From Paracamarosporium sp. OC-R06-R3 (taxonomy: Eukaryota > Ascomycota > Dothideomycetes > Pleosporales > Didymosphaeriaceae), in the NCBI GenBank assembly GCA_019828545.1, contig JACVRA010000070.1, positions 62,001-126,000 of the forward strand: a DNA stretch of 64,000 nucleotides, written 5' to 3'. The position numbers and the translations under genes are program-made. The notes under the pieces were generated by a model. It was not told where the DNA came from. It was given only the letters and a program-made list of their open reading frames with translations, and ran no database searches. Positions within the stretch are counted from its first letter, which is position 1. The number at the start of each line of letters is the position of its first letter. Below, one piece after another: positions 57,398-64,000 of this stretch.

Positions 57398-59484
57398 TCA
57401 CCGTGGTCTCCAAACCCTTACCTTTCCATCATCTCCTGCACTCGCAAAACACCTCGGGTCCGCTGGGTGCCATGCGACGGAGTTCACACATCCCTCATGC
57501 GCATCCAGCGCCTCAACGAGCAGCCCGTTTGCGTTGTTTCTCCAGATGTACACTCTGCCATCTATAATACAGTTAGCTCTCTCTCCTATCCCACGTCTTT
57601 TGAGATCACATACCTTCACTGCCGCTAACCACAAAACTTTCATCGGCGCCACCGAAACTACTCCGGATGATGAAATTCTCCTGGATCTGACCCTCAAATC
57701 CCTGCACTTCTCTTCCAGTATCGATCTCTATAAGTCGGATTTTATTTTTATTCATAGAAACGAGCATGTGTTGCGAGTCCGAACTTATCGCCACGCTTGT
57801 TAACTTGACATCATCGAAATGCCATTCGCACAGTTTCTCACGCGACCTAAAATCGTATACTTGAATCTTATCCTCAAGGAGCACTACAAGCCTTGAGCCA
57901 TCAGAAGAAATAGCAAGATCGTTGACCCTGATATTGTCGTTGAGGTGGGAGGCAAACGAGTGCACGAGGTGGCCGTCGAGGTCCCAGATGCAACATCCGT
58001 ACTTGGTGTCTTGTGAGCCGATGACAACGTGAGTACCAGACGGAGCCCAGGCGGCGGTTGTGCAAGGGTAGGTGAAATCATTGATTAATCTTAGGCACGT
58101 ACCCGTCTACGACAGTTAGTTGGAGTCCGTGCAGAGAGTTGTGCCTTGCCAGGTGTACTTGAGATGTTGGCATACCACTGGATGTGGAGGCTGGTTGCAA
58201 GACAAGGGTGGTGACATACCTTGACGTCCCATATTCGAGCTGAGTTCTCCTGGTGCGCACAGCACGTTATGATTTTCGTGTCGTCGGGACTCCACGCCAA
58301 ATGTGTAACGCCAGAGTCATGTTCGTCGAGCTGGTGTAAGATTTTGTACGACATAGTGTCATATATAACGATTGTCTTGTCTTTGCTTGTCGACGCCAGC
58401 TTAGTCCCATCGTGCGAGTATTTGAGGTACCACACTTCATCATGATGACCTTTAAGTTCCAGTACGGGCTTCATGGGGAAGTCTTCACGGTCGCAATTGT
58501 GGTCAACGTAAAGCGAAGGCGAGTCAGCGGTGTTGTGGTAGAGACAATTCGATATCCAACCGTCCTTGACTTCGTCTAGAAGTGCAGCCAATCGATGTTC
58601 TGGGATCATGACACTGGGTGATATTGATTCTGTCGGATTTAGTGATGGCTCCAATGCAGGTAAGAGCGGTGTGGCTTACTTGAGAGCTCCGAGAGTAGAA
58701 GTGTCCGCGATTCACCATCAGCACCGTCCCAAGTGGCCTGCAACTTGAGATCCTCTGCGGAGGGGCACATCATGAGACTGTACGCAATCAGTAATTTTGA
58801 TTGGTTGTGAAATGAGTACGAAACTTGCCTAGAAAGAATGTGTAGCCTGCCAACGTCTTGGCGGAGCGGTGTCAACTCTTGCCGAAGCACCATGAGGGCC
58901 TTGCCTAGATCTCTTTTCTCAAGCAACTCCAGATATTTTTGCTGCTTCAGCCAGAACAGCATCTCATCCCGATTTGCACCTTCGGCAAGCGGCAATCCTT
59001 CAGCACGATGCGACTGTGCTATTGACCTTGATTTAACCCATGGTTTACCGTAACCTCCCACGGAATCGAGATGTATGCCTCCACCATTATCGTACGAGTT
59101 TGTGCCAAACAATAACTCTTCTGCCTCGGCCCAGTCTCCATCCAGGACAGCATTGCGGAATGCTGCTACTGTCGGGCCTTCCAAAGTATATCCACTCTCC
59201 TTCACAAGAGCACCAGCAGCATCGCTATAACCTAGGTCTGACAAGCTCTGAATGAGTATCCGCGTAACCTCTTCCCTGTCGTGGCCAAAGAAGGATGACG
59301 ACAGGGCCTTCACGCTTGCTACCGAGCTTCCGTTGGTGTACGAGCCGTTGCTCTCGGGCTTGTGGGAGTCTCCGTTAGCGACCTTGCCCAGCGTCGACCT
59401 GGGCCCGGGCGAGCGCGTGGAGCCGTTGGTGTAGCTCTGGGCTGGGGAGTGGGATCGTTTTGAAGCATCGCTGTCAAGGCGCAT
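57398..59484 (-). CDS. Gid7/WDR26-like LisH-CTLH-WD40 protein of the GID ubiquitin ligase
   Basis: Exons (minus) 59484-58829, 58777-58680, 58629-58220, 58106-57614 and 57561-57398 encode at least 606 aa. LisH/CTLH part: EEVTRILIQSLSDLGYSDAA, FRNAVLDGDWAEAEELLFG, DEMLFWLKQQKYLELLEKRD. Then SISPSVMIPEHRLAALLDEV and WD repeats (HHDEVWYLKYSHDGTKLAS; SGVTHLAWSPDDTKI; CVNSVAWHPADPR...SAGDDGKVRVW). Gid7/WDR26 is a subunit of the GID/CTLH E3 ligase, which degrades gluconeogenic enzymes in yeast when glucose returns. The first intron (58778-58828) is GC-AG: AG|GCAAGT donor; its removal restores HILSSLMMCPSAEDL. The ATG at 59484 is the first in frame, but the same frame stays open and protein-like to 59795, so the real N-terminus is probably longer. 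Confidence 0.9.
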
Positions 59485-59795
59485 GTTCCCGTCTGTGCTG
59501 CGCCTGCGTTTCTTGGTGGGACGTGAGGACCGGCCTCGCCTGAGAGGAGGATCAAGGCTCTCGGAGAGATCGTCGCTCTCTTCGGCACTGTGTCTGCGCT
59601 TGGCTGCAAGGGGGCGTGTGGATGTGGTTGCGGTGGGGGCGACCGGGTCGTCGTCGGCGCTGGGTGCGAGCTGCGGGTGGGGTTCGGGGGCAGAGAGTTC
59701 TGGGGAATGAGAAGCTGGGGAGTTCGGGATGGTTGGGCGGTCGGAGGCGTTTGGGGAAGGGACGTTTGGGGCGCTTTCGTCTGCCAGGACGAACG
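59485..59795 (-). other. Probable N-terminal coding extension of the Gid7-like gene
   Basis: In frame with the Gid7 CDS the minus strand is open back to a TAA at 59806-59808. Its translation is Pro/Ser/acidic and ends in a nuclear-signal-like RPTKKRRRSTDGN. It contains no ATG. An acceptor-like CCCCAG at 59796-59801 suggests it is exon sequence joined to an upstream first exon, which I could not fix. Confidence 0.5.
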
Positions 59796-59805
59796 CTGGG
59801 GCAGG

Positions 59806-61112
59806 TTACCCGCAATGATGCGAGCACACGTCTCGAGAGGCGGCTGTGCCCTCAGATGGCGTGCTGTCCGGATGTGCTGGGACTCATAGGGTGCTCAAGC
59901 ACCGAGAGGCTCAGGGCCCTGGGGGCGGCGTGCTGAGGGAGCGGGCGGTGGCGGGCAAGCTCCAGGCGTGGTGGGCACTTGACGACGTCGCCGGCGGGCG
60001 TGACGAGGCGGGCCGGCAGCCAAGCGGATGCCTGAGACGCGGCTGTCTTCTCTCCGGGAGTGATGTGTGCTCCGGTGGGCCTGCGGCAGGTGGGAGCGGG
60101 CGGTGAATGGCGAGAGCTGCTGGTGTCGGAGAGCTTGCGATGCTCACAGGGACAAGCGGCGGCGGGCTGGACAGCTGCGAGATGGTCGCCTACGCTACCG
60201 TTAACCTTGATCCGGAAGCTTCAAGCCGCCGCGTCACGTACCACAGTGTTGCATGCAATAAAAACTAGAGTGATCGGCTACATTCAAGGAACCATGACAT
60301 GTGTGATGCTCGCTGCGCGCTGATGGAGGTACAAGACACCCGCGGCTGGAGCTCGGTCCCACCCATGTCACGGGGAGCTCTTGAGCAATCGCCGCGATAA
60401 GAAGCAAGCTGACCCACGCGCTTCCCCGCCCCAGCCGCCATTATCCCATGCACACATACACTCACGACATCGCCTTCCTTCTGCCACGGCGCACTTTGGC
60501 TCCGTGAAGCGTCGTTGCTTGCCTCTTGGACGAGCCAATCAAAACTGCCGAGCACACGTCACATGAAACATGGCGAAGCGCTGTCATCTGTCCGCACCAA
60601 CCACCGCCCGTCCAACATCAGACCAAAGGTAGCTCGTAGCTAGTACCATTACTACGGACCGGACGAAGTTTACTTGGGCTTCCTTAGAAACCTGTTTGAA
60701 TTTGAAATTGCAAATACCCGACTGCATGCCCAACGGATATCATAACAGTGTTGAGCAGAATACTGGGCACGTGGTACTCTTCTGCTTCTGGCATATACAC
60801 TCAGTAGCATGACGTAAGCGCTATTTTATTAGGTTTTTGGGTCTCCTATTTGTTAGTTCTTTATTGGAGCACAAAGAACTGCACGTGCAATCCAAGAACG
60901 TCACTTTTCTTTCATGAAGCATATCCTGCATCATGCCTTGCGTCTAACTGCATCATCCACATTCTCGCCGATTCTTAGAAGCTCATTGTGGCATTGCTGC
61001 CCGTGCCTGCTTCGTGTTGCCTAGGTCTATTAGCCTTGTTTTGTTCGGGTATGCAGAATCCCTGGATGCCGGCTATTTTGAAGCCTGTTGTAGGGTGACT
61101 GCAAGGAAGCAC
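59806..61112. other. Intergenic region upstream of GID7
   Basis: Likely holds the missing first exon and promoter of the Gid7-like gene and the GH1 terminator. One candidate exon (ATG near 60257 with a GTACGT donor) is in the right phase but unsupported otherwise. Confidence 0.4.
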
Positions 61113-63239
61113 TTACCGGAACCAGTTCAAGAACTGGAATAAACTAGCCTTCGGCGTCCTCTCCAAACTAGTATAGTTAACATACTGCAGCCCGAACCTC
61201 ACCTGGCTGCCCTGACCCCACTCGAAATTGTCGAATATAGCCCATCCCCATGCGCCCGTCACGTTGACCTAGAGAGACCAAGTGTAAGCTAAAGAGCGGG
61301 GCGGTTTTACTAAGGCGAATAATGGCTGACCTTATCCTCGTGGATGCTCAACAGAATCTGGTCCAGATAGTTCTGAAAATAATCCGCCCTTCTCAAATCC
61401 CAAAGTGCCGGCGCAAGGCTGGTCCACTGCCCTTCAAAGGGTTCACTAAATCCAAACTCTGTGACGACGATATCGGAAACGGAGGGAAAGAGCACCGTAG
61501 TGATATGCTTGAGGTATTTGCGGATACCCGATGGCGCAGAGTATAGCCAGTTCATCGTGGGGTCTGCGGCTGGGCCTAGCGGGAAGCCGATAGGGGAGAT
61601 AGAGTCAGAGCCTGCACACTCTGGGAAGCCGGGGTGAGAGCGGTTCGATGCGCAGGCTTCGACGCCACCGTCGATTCCATAGGCCATAAAAGAGGAGTAC
61701 TTGGTCGTTGTTAGCTACCATGGAAGGGTGTAGCACGAAAACAAAAAGCCGGAACCATATCATGGACGATGATGTCCCACACAGTCACACTTGTCAATAT
61801 CTTGAGGTAGGTCATACGAAAAGGCGTCCACTCACAGCGTCGATGGCGTAGAAGTCGCAAGATCCTTTAATGAGATCTTTCTCGTCTTGCGTTAATTCAG
61901 GAAGCAAGTCACCTAGCGTATCCCTCAGCGTCTGCGGATAATCTCCGTCCGTCCAAGGTCCGCCAAACCACCCGATAGAGAAATCAAAGTTGCGTTGACG
62001 CGCTTCTTCATCTTCGGGCTTGGTGCTGTTTGCCTCGAAGTAGTTTCCAGAGTTCTTGAAAGTAATGCGTCCGTGGCCCTTGAACTCGTTGTGGTACCAT
62101 TTAGCCACCTTAGCATGCGCGAGGAGCGAGTAATGACCACAAAGGAAACGAGCCTTGTCACCACCCGTGATTCCGTTAGGAGCAGGGTAGTATTCTCCGG
62201 CGGGGTAATAAGACAACTGCCAATTACAGTACTGGGGCTCATTAATTGTAAACCATTCATCCACGTACGCGTCGTAGCGAGAGATCACGAATTTCGCATA
62301 ATTGAAGAAGTGATCGACAATACGGCGATCGGTCCACCCGCCATATTCTGCGAAGAGAGCAAGCGGAGTGTCCCAATGGAAAAGCGTCACTGCCGGACGG
62401 ATGCCATTGGCGTGTAATTCGGAGATGACGTCGTCGTAGTGCTGCACCGCGGCTTCATTGACTGGACCGTGGCCGAATGGAAAAAAACGCGGCCATGAAA
62501 AGCTTGGACTGAATGCTGTGCGTAATCAGTAAATGACCCTCAATAAGTGGCACATCATCAAGATAGAGTGGAAGTATACCAGGCATGCCCAAGCCCTTCA
62601 GCCTCGCAAAGTCCTGCTTGTACAACCAGTAATGGCTGGCAACAACGTCTCCGGTCGAGTTGTCCAAGACCTGGTTCGGTACTCTATGGGCCAACAGCTG
62701 AAGGTGTGGAGTCAGTATCCATATCAGAGGTATAGCTCTGTGCTGAAAAGCTCGAGAAGCCCATCTTGCCTCTAGGTAGGTAATGTAAAGGCATGAAGCA
62801 ATCAAACACTTACATCCCAAATACTTGGTCCTTTACCCTCATCCTTCGCCGCGCCCTCAATCTGATAGGAACTGCTACTAACACCCCACTTGAACCCTTT
62901 CGGCAACTTCACGTCTTTAAGCTCTGGAAAGTTCGATCCGACAAGAGCATGGAAATGACTCCCATCAGGTTGTGGATATGCTGTCGGCTCTGGAGTAGGT
63001 TCTATTGTAGTAGTCACAGGGCCTGTCGCGACAGGACCGACCATATTCCAGAGCTCATTGAGTGCATTCCCGGAGAAGTCAGTGCGGGTAAATGCAGTCG
63101 GCTGTGCGGACGCATTGAAGCTTGCGGTACTGTATCCAGAAGGCAAAGTGAATGTAGGAGAGGAGCCATTGGCAGATAGCGCAGAGCCTGGAGGAAGGAA
63201 ACAGAGGAACAGGGGATAAAGAAAGAGTAGACGTGCCAT
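61113..63239 (-). CDS. Secreted GH1 beta-glucosidase
   Basis: Exons (minus) 63239-62814, 62697-62580, 62515-61836, 61699-61331 and 61268-61113 encode 582 aa. A signal peptide ([20 protein letters not shown]) is followed by ~90 Ser/Thr/Pro-rich residues, then the GH1 barrel from [20 protein letters not shown]. The acid/base Glu lies in [10 protein letters not shown] (~273) and the nucleophile Glu in [10 protein letters not shown] (~488). [24 protein letters not shown] and [20 protein letters not shown] are standard GH1 blocks. Such enzymes release glucose from beta-glucosides such as cellobiose. Many fungal GH1 enzymes are intracellular, so the leader suggests an extracellular form. Introns are 116, 64, 136 and 62 nt; all rejoin conserved blocks. 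Confidence 0.94.
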
Positions 63240-64000
63240 GTTCCCAAGCTTGTGCTGTCGATGGCGGAAGATACGACTGCACAATGGGAAGAGGAAGGTA
63301 CGGAAGCAGATGTACTTATGAGTTCAGGGTAGCTCTGAAGCTATAGCTTCAGCCACTGTCGGCCGTTGCTGAGCCGCCATTGCACTTGTGCATGCTATGA
63401 ACCTGGTATTGAGCATCTGGGCATGCAGCAAGCAGCATCAACCCCTCCTTTGATGCGGCAGAGCAAAGACAACGGCTCGGAAGTATGCGTGTGCTGATGA
63501 AACTGGGGTTACTATAGGCCAATGCAGCTGACCTAACTTGATCTTCTAGTCCACTTTGAGCGAGACAAAAGACTCACGTTATGTCGAGTAACAGGAGCGT
63601 TGGAAATGAGGGTATAGACGTTCACAAGGCGGAGCAAGCGGCAGTTATGTCCGCGCTGGAAGCGGTTAGCGGATTTTATGGAGAATCCTTATTGGTGGAA
63701 GGTAGTCTTCTGGAAGCTTTCAGTCACAGTGGGGTACTTGCACTAGAATCTTGGGTTCGCATGGGCGGACCTGCTTCCGAGGTAGTGGAAAGCAACATTT
63801 GGTCGAAAGCAGGGCAACCTGAAAAGGACCATTTTGTGTGATTAGACATCAATCGGCTTGGAAATACACAACATAACACATTCAGCCCAGTAGTCTTCAT
63901 CCATCATCCCAGTCATCGTTATTGCCATAAATAGTAGTTTTGTCGTGAGCTTTTCGTTGTATTGTAAAGGAACATCGCTCGATATGCAACGAAAGCTATC
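63240..64000. other. Promoter side of the GH1 gene to the window edge
   Basis: Apart from one 86-codon ATG frame (63581-63841, plus strand) nothing is seen. That frame has no recognised motif and could be chance. Confidence 0.4.
63581..63841 (+). CDS. Possible small ORF, 86 aa, unknown
   Basis: ATG-started frame with a mixed helical composition (AEQAAVMSALEAVSGFYG), no cysteine pattern, signal or membrane helix. No family recognised. It lies upstream of, and divergent from, the GH1 gene. It may be a short gene, part of a gene that continues outside the window, or noise. Confidence 0.2.
   Translation: MSSNRSVGNEGIDVHKAEQAAVMSALEAVSGFYGESLLVEGSLLEAFSHSGVLALESWVRMGGPASEVVESNIWSKAGQPEKDHFV

Noticed and set aside
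61096..61113. GTAAGT...GCAG directly at the GH1 stop codon
   Set aside because: It would be an 18-nt intron, far below a workable size; the stop after FLNWFR matches where I expect GH1 proteins to end.
1..64000. CRISPR arrays, operons, bacterial ribosome-binding sites or rRNA
   Set aside because: The DNA is eukaryotic with spliceosomal introns; tandem repeats seen have no spacer-repeat structure, and no rRNA sequence was recognised.

Overview
The window is nuclear DNA of a filamentous ascomycete (Pezizomycotina). Supporting signs are short spliceosomal introns (45-190 nt) with GTRNGT donors, CTRAY-type branch sites and AG acceptors, together with families typical of these fungi: a PDR-type ABC transporter, a Zn2Cys6 regulator, an OTT_1508-type deaminase, a DUF1688/Urc4 protein, a GMC oxidoreductase and a secreted GH1 glucosidase. 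The overall look suggests Dothideomycetes, but that placement is inference only. I rebuilt twenty gene models exon by exon from splice signals, reading-frame continuity and family motifs. The first gene is cut by the left edge and the Gid7-like gene lacks a convincing first exon.

Layout. 1-7 kb: C-terminal end of a RecQ helicase (+), an Opi1/CCG-8 repressor (+) and an OTT_1508-like deaminase (+). 6.9-12.3 kb: a gene-poor stretch holding a tRNA-like A-box/B-box element and one possible 58-residue ORF. 12.3-17 kb: a full-size PDR drug-efflux pump (+). 17.9-22.3 kb: a single-pass membrane protein (+) and a Yar1-like ankyrin protein (+). 22.9-28.7 kb: a WW-domain protein (-), divergent from a Zn2Cys6 regulator (+). 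30.7-34.9 kb: the Rag GTPase Gtr1 (-) and the uracil-catabolism protein Urc4 (-). 36.7-41.5 kb: auxilin/Swa2 (+) and a PQ-loop vacuolar transporter (+). 42.6-48.3 kb: a small 80-aa protein (-), a secreted class 3 lipase (-) and a BTB protein (-), with two minisatellites between them. 49.7-56.4 kb: a GMC oxidoreductase (+), a 2OG-Fe(II) oxygenase (+), a membrane-anchored Cys-rich ectodomain protein (+) and an MFS permease (-). 57.4-63.2 kb: Gid7/WDR26 (-) and a secreted GH1 beta-glucosidase (-).

How the genes relate. Most are ordinary chromosomal genes. Several concern nutrient handling: Gtr1 (TORC1 signalling), Urc4 (pyrimidine use), the PQ-loop transporter (vacuolar amino acids), Gid7 (catabolite degradation), and the lipase and glucosidase (extracellular digestion). 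The GMC/2OG/permease neighbourhood could be a small catabolic or tailoring cluster, but no polyketide or peptide synthase is present.

Most unusual points: the fungal OTT_1508 deaminase; a possible second HRDC-like unit at the RecQ tail; four stop-free introns of 51-54 nt whose retention would only lengthen the protein, one of them a GC-AG intron in Gid7; a NAGNAG acceptor; three CACGTG boxes upstream of OPI1; and an 81-bp (AAC)n tract just upstream of the MFS start codon. I found no CRISPR array, rRNA, confident tRNA or intact transposon.
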